In this document: positions 46,683 through 55,657 of the stretch, piece after piece | Position numbering within the stretch: position 1 is the first letter of the stretch | How the letters are laid out: the number at the start of each line of letters is the position of its first letter | Source of the DNA: Ralstonia sp. 25mfcol4.1 | Lineage (GTDB): Bacteria; Pseudomonadota; Gammaproteobacteria; Burkholderiales; Burkholderiaceae | Assembly: GCF_900104095.1 (NCBI RefSeq) | Contig: NZ_FNJO01000007.1 | Location: 124,001-188,000, forward strand | Direction of reading: 5' to 3' | Length of the DNA: 64,000 nucleotides | Notes under the pieces: model-generated | What the model saw: only the letters and a program-made list of their open reading frames with translations | Told to the model about the DNA's origin: nothing | Databases searched by the model: none | Program-made: the position numbers and the translations under genes

Positions 46683-47756
46683 ATGACCTTGGACACGGCT
46701 GCGCCGCCAAACGCTTCTTCCCAGTCTTCCCTGTACGCGGGCCCGACCCACCGGGCCGCCATAGCCCTGTGGAGCCGGTACTGGTCCCGCATCGGCCGAA
46801 TGTGGTACGCGGTGGCCCTGGCCGTGCTGCTCCTGTTGCTTGCCGCGGAATGGCAGGCGGGCGGACATGGCCTCACGTTGGCTACCCCGTCACGCAGCGG
46901 CATTCCGTTGATTGTCGTGCTGTGCTTCGGCGCCGGCGTGGTGCTGGTGGCGGGCGTCTGCGTGCACCGCATGTTCAAATTGCGGGCCGCCGTGGTGGTG
47001 CTGGCCGCCCGGCTGGAGCAGCTGTCCGACACGGACCCCGGCCGCAGCGAGCCATTGCCGGAGATGGGCTTCCCCGGGATGGACAGACTGGTTCGCGCCA
47101 TCAACGGCGCCCGCCGGCGGTGCGCCGAGCGCGAATCGGAATGGCTGACGATGCAGGCATCTTGCGCGCACGACCTGCGCACGCCGCTGACGCGCATGGT
47201 CCTGCGTTGCGACCTGATCGAGGACGCGGCGCTGCGCGCGGCGATGGAACGCGATCTCGACGAAATGCGCGAGCTGGCAGAGGCCGGGCTGGCCTGTGCC
47301 CGCATGCAAAGCGGCCTTGCGCAGAAGCTGCGGAATGTCGACGCCGACGGCATGCTGGCCGCGCTGGTGCAGAACTATCGCGATGCCGGCTGCACACTGA
47401 CGCTCGATGGGCTGGTGGGCCGGCCTGTCGTGACATGTCCGCACGCGCTGCGCCGCATCCTCGTCAACCTGGTCGACAACGCGTTCCGCTATGGCAACAA
47501 CGTCCGCGTGCGGGTGCGTGCCGACGGGGGGCGCCTGCATCTGGCCGTGCTCGACTCCGGGCCCGGCATTGCGCCGGCCGAACTGGACGCCGTGTTCATG
47601 CCCTGGTATCGATCGCCCGAAACCGCGGCGCGCGGGCCGGGTAGCGGCCTGGGCCTGGCCATCGCCCGGCGGCTGGCGCAGGCGATTCGCGGCGACCTGG
47701 CGCTGCAGAACCGGCATGAGGGCGGGCTCGAGGCGCGGCTGTCGTTGCCCCTGTGA
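46683..47756 (+). CDS. Orphan sensor histidine kinase
   Basis: 357 aa. Two membrane segments (MWYAVALAVLLLLLAAEW and IPLIVVLCFGAGVVLVAGVC) flank a very short periplasmic loop, so it likely senses within the membrane. A HAMP-like linker is followed by the H-box ASCAHDLRTPLTRMVLRCDL, the N-box NLVDNAFRYG, G1 (DSGPGI) and G2 (GSGLGLAIA). The ATG at 46683 is preferred because GGAG lies 8 nt upstream; the ATG at 46677 is the alternative. No response regulator is adjacent. Confidence 0.88.
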   Translation: MTLDTAAPPNASSQSSLYAGPTHRAAIALWSRYWSRIGRMWYAVALAVLLLLLAAEWQAGGHGLTLATPSRSGIPLIVVLCFGAGVVLVAGVCVHRMFKLRAAVVVLAARLEQLSDTDPGRSEPLPEMGFPGMDRLVRAINGARRRCAERESEWLTMQASCAHDLRTPLTRMVLRCDLIEDAALRAAMERDLDEMRELAEAGLACARMQSGLAQKLRNVDADGMLAALVQNYRDAGCTLTLDGLVGRPVVTCPHALRRILVNLVDNAFRYGNNVRVRVRADGGRLHLAVLDSGPGIAPAELDAVFMPWYRSPETAARGPGSGLGLAIARRLAQAIRGDLALQNRHEGGLEARLSLPL

Positions 47757-47773
47757 TGGCATGGATGGATGCA

Positions 47774-47804
47774 CGTAAGCGCCGGGCACGTCCGCGCGCT
47801 TACG
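47774..47804 (+). terminator. Hairpin after the histidine kinase gene
   Basis: CGTAAGCGC (47774-47782) and GCGCTTACG (47796-47804) form a 9-bp perfect stem with a 13-nt loop, 17 bp past the kinase stop. No T-run follows, so a Rho-independent role is not assured. Confidence 0.4.
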
Positions 47805-48062
47805 GGTTCACGATTGTGCGGTAGCGCATCGGCTGCCCGACCGGCGGGAGGACGGGTCTGCGCAGCAGCGCATCGACTTCCACCGCTTTCCCGGGCGTCC
47901 CGAACTGCCTGGACCTGTTCCCGGCGAAGGAGATCTTGCGGATGTGCGCGCCCAGGCCGCGGTCCCAATGGGAAGATGAGCGCATCCCTGATTGCCGGGG
48001 AGAATCCGCTGGCTGTATCATCACCGATCGCCCAATGCGTCACTTCATGACGGCATCGAACG
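47805..48062. other. Intergenic region before the MFS gene
   Basis: About 260 bp (the gap from the kinase stop is 306 bp). The minus strand is open from 48024 to 47800, but I cannot support it as a gene. It should contain the MFS promoter. Confidence 0.35.
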
Positions 48063-49358
48063 ATGACAACCACCAATAACATCAGTCAGACCTCGTTGCC
48101 CGCGGCGTTAATCCCGGGCTGGTATGCGGAACTCGGCGCCGATGGCAAGCGCGCTTTCAAGGCGTCGTTTGCCGGATGGGCGACCGACGCGTTCGACTTC
48201 ATGGTGTTCAGCTTCGTGCTGGCCTCGCTGATCGATCTATGGGGGCTGGACCGCAGCAAGGCAGGCCTGCTGGGCACAGTGACCCTGATCTTTTCATCGA
48301 TCGGCGGCTGGATTGCCGGCATGCTGGCCGATCGATACGGACGCGTCAGGGTGCTCCAGTGGACCATCCTCTGGTTCTCGTTTTGCACGCTGGCCATCGG
48401 GTTTGCGCAGAATTTCGAGCAAATCTTCGTGCTGCGCGCGCTGCAGGGGTTGGGTTTCGGCGGCGAATGGGCGGTTGGCGCCGTGCTGATCGGCGAGATC
48501 ATCGCGCCGCAACATCGCGGCAAGGCCGTCGGTCTGGTGCAGAGTGGCTGGGCGATCGGCTGGGGCGTGGCGGCCATCCTCTACAGCATCGCGTTCACGC
48601 TGCTGCCCGAAACCATCGCATGGCGCAGCCTGTTCTGGGTGGGCATCCTGCCTGCGCTGCTGGTGCTCTATATCCGCAAGCACGTGCCGGAACCGCAGGT
48701 GTTCGTGGCGGAGTCTGCCCGCCGGATCAGCGGCCATCCGGTTTCCGTCTGGGCCATCTTTGCGCCGCCCTTGTTGCGCCGCACGCTGCTGGGAGCGTTG
48801 CTGTGTACCGGCATCCAGGGCGGCTTTTATGCGATGTCCACGTGGTTGCCCGCCTATCTGCGGCTCGAGCGTCATCTGTCGGTATTCAACACCGGCGCCT
48901 ACCTCTTCGTGATCATCGCGGGCTCGTTCTGTGGCTATGTCGTGGGGGCGTACCTGGCCGACTATTGGGGCCGGCGGCGCAACTTCATCATGTTCTCGGC
49001 GCTGTCGATGGTGTCGGTGTACCTGTACCTGACGCTGCCGCTATCGAACCAGCAGATGCTGTGGCTGGGCTTTCCGCTGGGCTTTTCGTCGTGCGGCATC
49101 TTCAGCGGCGTGGGAGCCTACCTGACGGAACTGTATCCCTCGGAATCGCGTGCGAACGGCCAGAGCTTCACCTACAACTTCGGTCGGGGCATTGGCGCAC
49201 TGTTTCCGGGTCTGGTCGGCATACTGAGCCATACGGCCGGTCTTGCGACAGCCATTGCCATCTTTTCCGGCGCGGCCTACGGCGTGGTGCTGCTGACGGT
49301 CTTGCTGCTGCCGGAGACCAAGGGCGCTTCGCTGGAGGCGCAGCCCACCAGCGAGTAA
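48063..49358 (+). CDS. MFS transporter, sialate/lactate:H+ symporter (SHS)-like
   Basis: 431 aa with twelve predicted transmembrane segments. The first contains FAGWATDAFDFMVFSFVLAS, the typical SHS/NanT-JEN1 type motif; loop 2-3 has GMLADRYGRVRV, the MFS A-motif, and GLGFGGEWAVGAVLIGE is the TM4-5 motif. Substrates in this subfamily are carboxylates such as sialate, lactate or aromatic acids; none is indicated by neighbours. Confidence 0.9.
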   Translation: MTTTNNISQTSLPAALIPGWYAELGADGKRAFKASFAGWATDAFDFMVFSFVLASLIDLWGLDRSKAGLLGTVTLIFSSIGGWIAGMLADRYGRVRVLQWTILWFSFCTLAIGFAQNFEQIFVLRALQGLGFGGEWAVGAVLIGEIIAPQHRGKAVGLVQSGWAIGWGVAAILYSIAFTLLPETIAWRSLFWVGILPALLVLYIRKHVPEPQVFVAESARRISGHPVSVWAIFAPPLLRRTLLGALLCTGIQGGFYAMSTWLPAYLRLERHLSVFNTGAYLFVIIAGSFCGYVVGAYLADYWGRRRNFIMFSALSMVSVYLYLTLPLSNQQMLWLGFPLGFSSCGIFSGVGAYLTELYPSESRANGQSFTYNFGRGIGALFPGLVGILSHTAGLATAIAIFSGAAYGVVLLTVLLLPETKGASLEAQPTSE

Positions 49359-49364
49359 GCCCGG

Positions 49365-49384
49365 CCCCGCGACAGGATGCGGGG
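49365..49384 (+). terminator. Weak terminator candidate after the MFS gene
   Basis: CCCCGC and GCGGGG pair around an 8-nt loop shortly after the MFS stop, followed by a T-containing but broken tract. Weak evidence. Confidence 0.3.
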
Positions 49385-49511
49385 ATTTGTATCACTACGT
49401 ATCGAGCCAGACGACTGACGCACGCTGATACGAGGACGCTGCCCCGGTGACACACCTGCGATACGTCCTCGCCGCCTAATGGAATCCCGATACCGAATTC
49501 GCGGAGCCACC

Positions 49512-50045
49512 ATGAAGCTGATGTCTGTCGTAGCCCTGACCGCGGTCGCCACTGTCGTGCTCACGGGCGCCACTGCTGCTGCCGCACAGTCCGGCGCGAC
49601 GCCCAATCCCGGCGCCACTGGCAATCCCAATGCGTCGCCCATCTACGGCGTAACCCTGCCCGAGGGCTACCGCAACTGGCAACTGGTGGCCCCCGCCCTG
49701 GAGGGCGAGCCGCTGAACGAACTGCGCACGGTCGTGGGCAACAAGATCGCCATCGATGCATACAAGCGCGGCGAGCTACCGTTTCCGGATGGCGCGGTAC
49801 TGGTCAAGCTGGCCTGGAAGTACACGCAATCGCCTGAGTTCAAGTCTGCCCTGGTGCCCGGACACGCCACCACCGTGCAGGTGATGGTCAAGGACTCAAA
49901 AAAATACGCCGCCTCGGGTGGCTGGGGCTACGGGCGCTTTATCGATGGCAAGCCCGCCGACCTGGCACAGCATCAAACGTGTTTTGCCTGCCACAACGCG
50001 CTCGTGAAGAACCGCGACTACGTATTCACGCGACTTGCGCCGTGA
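49512..50045 (+). CDS. Cytochrome P460 family protein
   Basis: 177 aa with a signal peptide (MKLMSVVALTAVATVVLTGA, then TAAAAQS). The body has LPEGYRNWQLVAPALEGEPL, GAVLVKLAWKYTQSPEF and, at the C-terminus, a c-type heme site CFACH (Cys157, Cys160, His161). This order fits periplasmic cytochrome P460/c'-beta proteins, which oxidise hydroxylamine or bind NO. GGAGCCACC precedes the ATG at 49512. It stands alone. Confidence 0.9.
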   Translation: MKLMSVVALTAVATVVLTGATAAAAQSGATPNPGATGNPNASPIYGVTLPEGYRNWQLVAPALEGEPLNELRTVVGNKIAIDAYKRGELPFPDGAVLVKLAWKYTQSPEFKSALVPGHATTVQVMVKDSKKYAASGGWGYGRFIDGKPADLAQHQTCFACHNALVKNRDYVFTRLAP

Positions 50046-50279
50046 TCCCATCCTGATCGCGCCGTCTCCGCCCAGCGGTCAATCGGCAGCCGGGCAGCCG
50101 GGCGGCCGGGCGCCGCGGCATCGATACATCGTGCGATTTCGAAATATGCGGGCGGTATCGACAAGGTGCCGCGCCGACACCGTTCAAGCTTCACCCGCGC
50201 CGCCGTTCCCTGTTTTGGGTTCGCGGGTTTCTTTTCTGGCCGGCTGTACCCGTCTGGCCTTTACTTGAGGAGGATGAAG

Positions 50280-50657
50280 ATGCTGAAGAAGACCGTACCG
50301 ATGCTGATCGTTGCCGCGCTGACGGCCGTGAGCGCCGTGCAACTGGCCCACGCGCAGACAAACTCGGGCCGCACGCTGCGCAAGGTGGACCCTTATACCG
50401 ATGGTGCCAAGGTCGGTAAGCCTGATCCGTATCTGGACGGCGCAAAGGCCGACAAGTTCGATCCGTACGCCGGCGGCGCCAAGACATCGACCCGCACGGA
50501 CCTGGCCCCTCGCAAGGCCGATCCGTACACCGACGGCGCAAAGATCGGCAAGGCCGACCCGTACACGGACGGCGCCAAGGTTGGCAAGCCCGATCCGTAT
50601 CTGGATGGCGCCAGGACCGGCAAGCCCGATCCCTATACCGACGGCGCGAAGCACTGA
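50280..50657 (+). CDS. Exported protein built of DPYTDGAK repeats
   Basis: 125 aa: signal peptide (MLKKTVPMLIVAALTAVSAV, then QLAHAQ) and a mature part consisting almost only of seven copies of a 12-residue unit, consensus K-x-DPYTDGAK-x-G, with variants DPYLDGAK and DPYAGGAK; a short spacer (TSTRTDLAPR) splits copies three and four. No cysteines. The acidic/aromatic repeats might bind cations or interact with the cell wall, but no function is known to me. GAGGAGG lies 6 nt before the ATG at 50280; the ATG at 50274 is an alternative. Confidence 0.85.
   Translation: MLKKTVPMLIVAALTAVSAVQLAHAQTNSGRTLRKVDPYTDGAKVGKPDPYLDGAKADKFDPYAGGAKTSTRTDLAPRKADPYTDGAKIGKADPYTDGAKVGKPDPYLDGARTGKPDPYTDGAKH
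50388..50654. repeat. DNA repeats encoding the seven DPYTDGAK units
   Basis: Seven related 36-bp blocks (GATCCGTAcACcGACGGCGC-like cores), separated by one longer spacer after the third. Third-position differences show the copies have diverged under protein-level constraint. Confidence 0.75.
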
Positions 50658-50664
50658 GGATCGG

Positions 50665-51006
50665 CATTGTGGTGTACGACGGTCAGGCCCGGCAACGTTC
50701 CAGGCGTCCGTCGATGTCCTGCGCTATGCCGGCACGATCTGCTGGTCGGGCCCGGTGCTGGAGGCTTCCAGGACGATAGAACTGTGCAGGCTGCCAAAGA
50801 GCATCAGCATTGGATAAGCGGTGTTCGCCGACCACGTGCGTACACCCGACCTGTTGCGTTCGCGCGCGGCCACACTGTTCGACTGGGTATGTCAGGGCAA
50901 ACTGAAAGTGTCCGATGGCGGCGAGTGCGCGCTGGCCGATGCCGCCAACGCCCGCGCCGACATGTGGAGCCGCAAGGCCTCCGGAAAACCGGCGCCCTTC
51001 CCGTGA
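50665..51006 (+). pseudogene. 3' remnant of a quinone oxidoreductase gene
   Basis: The plus frame encodes ATFQASVDVLRYAGTICWSG, then PKSISIG, a TAA stop (50815-50817), then in the same frame AVFADHVRTPDLLRSRAATL, FDWVCQGKLKVS and DAANARADMWSRKASGK. This is the C-terminal third of a Qor-type reductase (ATFxxSLDCLR...RxxLLxxAxxLFDxVxxG..DAAxAHxDLExRxTxG). The 5' part is missing, with a shift just upstream (IVVYDGQ in another frame). It is unrelated in position to the intact copy at 41988. Confidence 0.75.
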
Positions 51007-51057
51007 CGATGCCGGCTGTCGATCCGGCTGCGGATACCGTGACGGTACGCGGATGCG

Positions 51058-51264
51058 CTACTTCACGTTGCCGCCGAGTACTTCGCGGCGGGCCCGCAGG
51101 ACGTGGATCGACTGGCGCAAGACGGCGAGCGTTCCTGCAGCGTGGGCCTCTCCGCTGCCGGAGGCCAGCCGCGCCGCAACTTCCGCGCGCCGCAATTCAG
51201 CCTCGCGCTCGGCGATATAGCGATCAAGAATCACCAGATCCCGCAGTGTTTTTCCTTTTTGCAT
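51058..51264 (-). CDS. Hypothetical coiled-coil protein (68 aa)
   Basis: Starts MQKGKTLRDLVILDRYIAER and is almost wholly helical with charged heptads (EREAELRRAEVAARL, VLRQSIHVLRARREVLG). No known family. The ribosome binding site is weak, so the start and the gene itself are uncertain. It is divergent from the candidate small RNA and hybrid kinase. Confidence 0.5.
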   Translation of the reverse strand: MQKGKTLRDLVILDRYIAEREAELRRAEVAARLASGSGEAHAAGTLAVLRQSIHVLRARREVLGGNVK

Positions 51265-51399
51265 GGCTGTCAGAGGGGATGGAGGAATGACTCACTTCAA
51301 TATATCGGCCCGAATGGCGCGCACGCGGCCTAACTCGGCACAAAACAGCCGCCAGGGACTGTCCGAATTGCATTCATTTCGTACAATCGATTGCATCAC

Positions 51400-51495
51400 G
51401 GCTCGACATATATTCGGGGGCTCTTGCACTATTCGCGCCATGCAAGAGAGTCAGTTCGTATTCGAGCCGCTCCTTTGAGAGCGGCTTCTTTTTTT
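51400..51495 (+). ncRNA. Candidate small RNA with two hairpins and terminator
   Basis: CTCTTGCA (51421-51428) pairs exactly with TGCAAGAG (51441-51448) around 12 nt, and a second hairpin (51465-51486) ends in a T-tract. A TATATT box lies at 51409-51414 but the -35 is poor. No gene ends here on the plus strand, so the terminator must close either a small RNA or the leader of the hybrid kinase gene. Start point is a guess. Confidence 0.45.
51465..51495 (+). terminator. Strong Rho-independent terminator
   Basis: AGCCGCTC and GAGCGGCT form an 8-bp perfect stem with a 6-nt loop (CTTTGA), followed directly by TCTTTTTTT. It lies 100 bp before the hybrid kinase start. Confidence 0.85.
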
Positions 51496-51595
51496 GTGCG
51501 GCACCCTCCGGCCGGGGAAGCCGGACGCCATGGGTTGGGGAACTTCCTGCGTAGTATCATTGCGCTCTCTATCCAGCATCGGCGCGTCCTCGTTC

Positions 51596-54500
51596 ATGGC
51601 TCGGTCCAAGGTGAAATCCATTCCCAGTCAACTTCACTTTCCTGTGGTGGGAATTGGCGCATCCGCCGGCGGGATCGAGGCGCTGCGGTTATTCTTCGAA
51701 GCCCTCCCAGGCCGGACGGGTGCCGCATACGTCATTGTGCTGCACCTGTCGCCGGATCACGCCAGCTCGCTGCCGGGCATCCTGTCCGGCGTCACTTCGA
51801 TGCCGGTGCAGCAGGTCAACGAAGCCATCGTCATCGAGCCCAATCACGTCTACCTGATCGCGCCGTCGATGGTGCTGACGATGGTGGACGGTTACCTGCA
51901 GGTACAGCCGGCTGCGTCGCATGATGACCGGCGCATGGCCATCGACCTGTTCCTGCGTTCGCTTGCGGAAGCCCACCGTGACCGGGCGGTTGGTATCGTA
52001 CTGTCGGGCGCCGGTGCCGACGGTGCCGTCGGGATCACGCGGGTGAAGGAGCTGGGGGGCATCGTGTTGGCCCAGCAACCCGAGGACGCGGCGTTCTCGA
52101 GCATGCCGCGCGCCGCAATCGGTACGGGGCAGGTCGATTTCGTGCTGCCCGTGGCAGACATGCCCCAGCGCCTGCTGGAGATGTGGTCCAACAAGCGCCG
52201 CATTCGGGCCACCGTGGAGGCCGAGTCCGACGCCGACGACGCCGTTGCCACCGACAACGAGCGGATTCTGCGCGAGATCATGGTCATCCTGCGCACGCGC
52301 ACCGGCCACGACTTCCGCCAGTACAAGCGCGCCACGGTGCTGCGCCGCATCGAACGCCGCATGCAGGTCAGCGGGCTGTCGGAACTGCAGGAGTATCGCG
52401 ACTTCCTGCACGACCACCCCGACGAGACGCCGCACCTGCTGCAGGACATGCTGATCAGCGTGACCAATTTCTTCCGCGACAAGGACGCCTACGACCTGTT
52501 GCAGAACGATGTCGTGCCGCAGCTGCTGGAGCATCGCATCGAAAACGAGCCGATTCGCGTCTGGTCTGCCGGCTGTGCCACGGGCGAGGAAGCCTACTCG
52601 CTGGCGATGCTGCTGGCGGAGGCCTCGTCGCGCAACGCGGAAGCCGTGCCATTCCAGGTGTTTGCCACCGATATCGACGAGCGTGCCATCTCCTACGCGC
52701 GCACCGGGCTGTATCCGGAATCGATCCTGGCCGATGTCGATCCTGGCCGCGTGCGCCAGTTCCTCGTGAAGGACGCCGCCCACTACCGGGTCAAGAAGGA
52801 ACTGCGCGAACACGTGCTGTTTGCCCTGCACAACGTGCTGCGCGATCCGCCGTTCTCGCGGTTGGACATGATCTGTTGCCGCAACCTGCTGATCTACCTG
52901 GATCGCGAGGCGCAGCTCGATGTCCTGCGCACCTTCCACTTTGCACTGCGTCCCGGCGGCTATCTGTTCCTGGGCAGTTCGGAGGCGGCAGACAGCGTCA
53001 GCTCCCTGTTCTCGGTGGTGGACAAGAAGGCGCGCGTCTACCGGGCCAATGTGGCGGTGCGTGGCGAGGCGCCGGTGCCGATGTCGGCCGCGATGCAGAA
53101 CATGCGCATGCCGATTGCCATCATGCAGCCGCCTGGGCGACGCAAGTTCTCGTTCGGCGACCTGCACCAGCGTCTGGTGGAGCAGCATGCCCCCCCGAGC
53201 GTCCTGGTCAGCCGCGAGTCGGACATCGTTCACCTGTCGGATCGCGCCGGGCGCTTCCTGGAATATGCGGGCGGCGAGCCGTCGCACAACGTCATCGCGG
53301 CGGTCCGGCCCGAGTTGCGTCTGGAATTGCGCACCGCCATCTTCCAGGCCCTGCAGGCCAACCATAGCGTGGAGGCGCGACGCGTTCAGCTGACGCGGGA
53401 TGGGCGCAACTACTTCGTCAACATGATCGCGCGCCCGGTACATGACGCCGAGGCCAATGCGGACTTCGTCCTGATCCTGTTCCACGAGGTGGAGGACAGC
53501 ATGAGCGAGTCGTCCGACACCCCGCAGAAGCGCCAGCCCGACCCGATCGTCAGCCAGCTCGAACGCGAACTGCATCGCACCAAGGAACAACTGCAGGCGA
53601 CGATCGAGCAGTCGGAAACGTCCACCGAGGAACTGAAGGCGTCCAACGAGGAACTGCAGGCCATCAACGAGGAACTGCGCTCGGCCACCGAGGAACTCGA
53701 GACCAGCAAGGAAGAGCTGCAGTCGATCAACGAGGAACTCACCACGGTCAATGCCGAACTGAAGTCGAAGGTCGAGGAAACCAGCAAGATCAACGACGAT
53801 CTGCAGAACCTGATCATGGCCAACGACATTGGCACGATCTTCGTCGACCGGAACATCCGTATCAAACGCTACACGCCGCGTGCCACCGACGTGTTCAGCA
53901 TCATTCCGTCCGACATTGGCCGCTCGCTGCTGGACATCACGCACCGGCTCGACTACGACAAGCTGTCCGACGATGCGGCCGAGGCCTTCGATTTGCTGCG
54001 ACTGATCGAACGCGAGGTGCAAAGCAGCGATGGCCGCTGGTATCTGGCGCGCTTTCTGCCCTATCGCACGACCGAAGACCGCATCGACGGCGCAGTGCTG
54101 TCGTTTATCGACATCACGTCGCGCAAGGCGGCAGAGGCCCAGTTGCGCGAGGGCGAACGGCGCATGCGCATCGTGGCCGAAAGCACGCGGGACTACGCCA
54201 TCATCACCTTCGACGACGACGGCCGCATTACCAGCTGGAACATGGGCGCCGAGCGCATTTTCGGCTACACCGAGGCCGAACTGCTGGGCGAGCCGGCCGA
54301 TGTGCTCTACCTCCAGCAGGATCGCGATCGCGGTGTGCCGGCGGAGGAAAGGGCGCAGGCACGCAAGTTCGGGCGGGTAGAGGAGGATCGCTGGCACCTG
54401 CGCAAGGACGGCACGCGCTTCCGCTCCACCGGGGTGCTGTCCCGGCTGGAACAGTCCGGCGTCAGCGGCTATGCCAAGATCTGCCGCGACATGAACGAGG

Positions 54501-55657
54501 CGCTGCCTGCCGGCGCGCTGCGCCTGGATGGCGGTTTCCGCTCCACGCCCGTCCAGGATCATCGTGACGAGTTCCTGGCTGTGGCGTCGCACGAGCTGAA
54601 GCATCCGCTGAACCTGATCAGCGCCAGCAGCGAACTGATCGCACGCTCCGCCGAGGCGCGCCGCAACCCGATGATCGCCCGCGCCACGGAAACGATCCGG
54701 CGTACGGTGCTGGGCCAGGCCCAGATCATCGACGACCTGCTGGACATGTCCCGCGTGCGCACTGGCAAGCTGTCGGTCGCGCGTGCCACGATCGATTTCG
54801 CGGAGGTCGTCCGGCATGTCAGCGATGCGGTGCGCGAAGAGGCAGGCCAGCGGGGAACGACGCTCGAAGCGGTATTGCCGGATCAGCCCGTGTGGATTCA
54901 TGCCGACGTGACGCGCATCGAGCAGGTGGTCTGGAACCTGCTCAGCAATGCGCTGAAATTCACGGAGTCAGGCGACCACATCAAGGTGGTGCTGGAAAGC
55001 GATGCCAGCGTTGCGCGATTGACCGTCGAAGATTCCGGGATGGGCATCGATGCCCAGACACTGCCCCATATCTTCGACATGTTCCGTCAGGGCGTCGCCA
55101 TGCGGGCGCGGTCCCGCGGGCTGGGCATCGGCCTGAATCTGGTCAAGGAAATCACGACCCTGCATGGCGGCAACGCGGAAGCCGCATCGGCCGGCCCCGG
55201 TCAGGGCAGTACCTTCACCGTGACGCTGCCGGTCGGCACGCCCGCGACCGCCGATGACGAGGCCGAGGCGCTGCCGGCATCGTTGCTGCGCGGCATGCAT
55301 GTAATGCTGGTGGACGATGACCAGCAGACCGTGGATACCTTCCGCATGCTGCTCGAGGCCGAAGGCGCCCTGGTCGATGTGGCCAGTGACGGCGAGTCGG
55401 CGCTGGCTTCCATGGAGATGCACAAGCCCGACCTGCTGTTGTCGGATATCGGCATGCCCGGCATGGACGGCTATCAGCTGGTCCACCGGGTGCGCGGGCA
55501 GGCCGCGCTGAAGGAAGTGCCCGCTATCGCGCTGAGCGGCTATGGCCGCCACAGTGACGTCGACGCGGCCCTGCAGGCGGGATTCGACGCGCATCTGCCC
55601 AAGCCGGTCATGCTGGATGACCTGCTGTCCACGCTCATGCGCCTTCGGCTTGCCTGA
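51596..55657 (+). CDS. CheB-CheR-PAS-histidine kinase-receiver hybrid
   Basis: 1353 aa. Order: CheB methylesterase (about 15-195: GASAGG Ser23, His50, GADG Asp142); CheR methyltransferase (about 215-470: YKRATVLRRIERRM, SAM loop WSAGCATGEEAYSLAMLL); a long Glu-rich coiled coil (about 655-745); PAS domains; histidine kinase (SHELKHPLN, His999; NLLSNALKF; DSGMGI; GLGIGL); C-terminal receiver (Asp1284 in LLLSDIGMPGMDG, ALSG, LPKPV). CheR-CheB fusions couple methylation-type modules to signalling outside classical chemotaxis. No MCP or other che gene adjoins. The ATG at 51596 lacks a strong ribosome binding site; a GTG at 51494 overlaps the terminator and is unlikely. Confidence 0.93.
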   Translation: MARSKVKSIPSQLHFPVVGIGASAGGIEALRLFFEALPGRTGAAYVIVLHLSPDHASSLPGILSGVTSMPVQQVNEAIVIEPNHVYLIAPSMVLTMVDGYLQVQPAASHDDRRMAIDLFLRSLAEAHRDRAVGIVLSGAGADGAVGITRVKELGGIVLAQQPEDAAFSSMPRAAIGTGQVDFVLPVADMPQRLLEMWSNKRRIRATVEAESDADDAVATDNERILREIMVILRTRTGHDFRQYKRATVLRRIERRMQVSGLSELQEYRDFLHDHPDETPHLLQDMLISVTNFFRDKDAYDLLQNDVVPQLLEHRIENEPIRVWSAGCATGEEAYSLAMLLAEASSRNAEAVPFQVFATDIDERAISYARTGLYPESILADVDPGRVRQFLVKDAAHYRVKKELREHVLFALHNVLRDPPFSRLDMICCRNLLIYLDREAQLDVLRTFHFALRPGGYLFLGSSEAADSVSSLFSVVDKKARVYRANVAVRGEAPVPMSAAMQNMRMPIAIMQPPGRRKFSFGDLHQRLVEQHAPPSVLVSRESDIVHLSDRAGRFLEYAGGEPSHNVIAAVRPELRLELRTAIFQALQANHSVEARRVQLTRDGRNYFVNMIARPVHDAEANADFVLILFHEVEDSMSESSDTPQKRQPDPIVSQLERELHRTKEQLQATIEQSETSTEELKASNEELQAINEELRSATEELETSKEELQSINEELTTVNAELKSKVEETSKINDDLQNLIMANDIGTIFVDRNIRIKRYTPRATDVFSIIPSDIGRSLLDITHRLDYDKLSDDAAEAFDLLRLIEREVQSSDGRWYLARFLPYRTTEDRIDGAVLSFIDITSRKAAEAQLREGERRMRIVAESTRDYAIITFDDDGRITSWNMGAERIFGYTEAELLGEPADVLYLQQDRDRGVPAEERAQARKFGRVEEDRWHLRKDGTRFRSTGVLSRLEQSGVSGYAKICRDMNEALPAGALRLDGGFRSTPVQDHRDEFLAVASHELKHPLNLISASSELIARSAEARRNPMIARATETIRRTVLGQAQIIDDLLDMSRVRTGKLSVARATIDFAEVVRHVSDAVREEAGQRGTTLEAVLPDQPVWIHADVTRIEQVVWNLLSNALKFTESGDHIKVVLESDASVARLTVEDSGMGIDAQTLPHIFDMFRQGVAMRARSRGLGIGLNLVKEITTLHGGNAEAASAGPGQGSTFTVTLPVGTPATADDEAEALPASLLRGMHVMLVDDDQQTVDTFRMLLEAEGALVDVASDGESALASMEMHKPDLLLSDIGMPGMDGYQLVHRVRGQAALKEVPAIALSGYGRHSDVDAALQAGFDAHLPKPVMLDDLLSTLMRLRLA

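Noticed and set aside
47800..48024. Minus-strand frame ending VLPPVGQPMRYRTIVNP, coding-like in appearance
   Set aside because: Short, no ribosome binding site, no recognised family; it could be a gene tail but I cannot support it.
50388..50654. Regular 36-bp repeats considered as a CRISPR array
   Set aside because: Repeats are contiguous and in frame with a signal-peptide protein; there are no unique spacers.
51689..54901. A 1070-codon open frame on the minus strand opposite the hybrid kinase
   Set aside because: It is a shadow of a high-GC gene: His/Gln/Arg-rich, without domains, while the plus strand encodes a clear multidomain protein.
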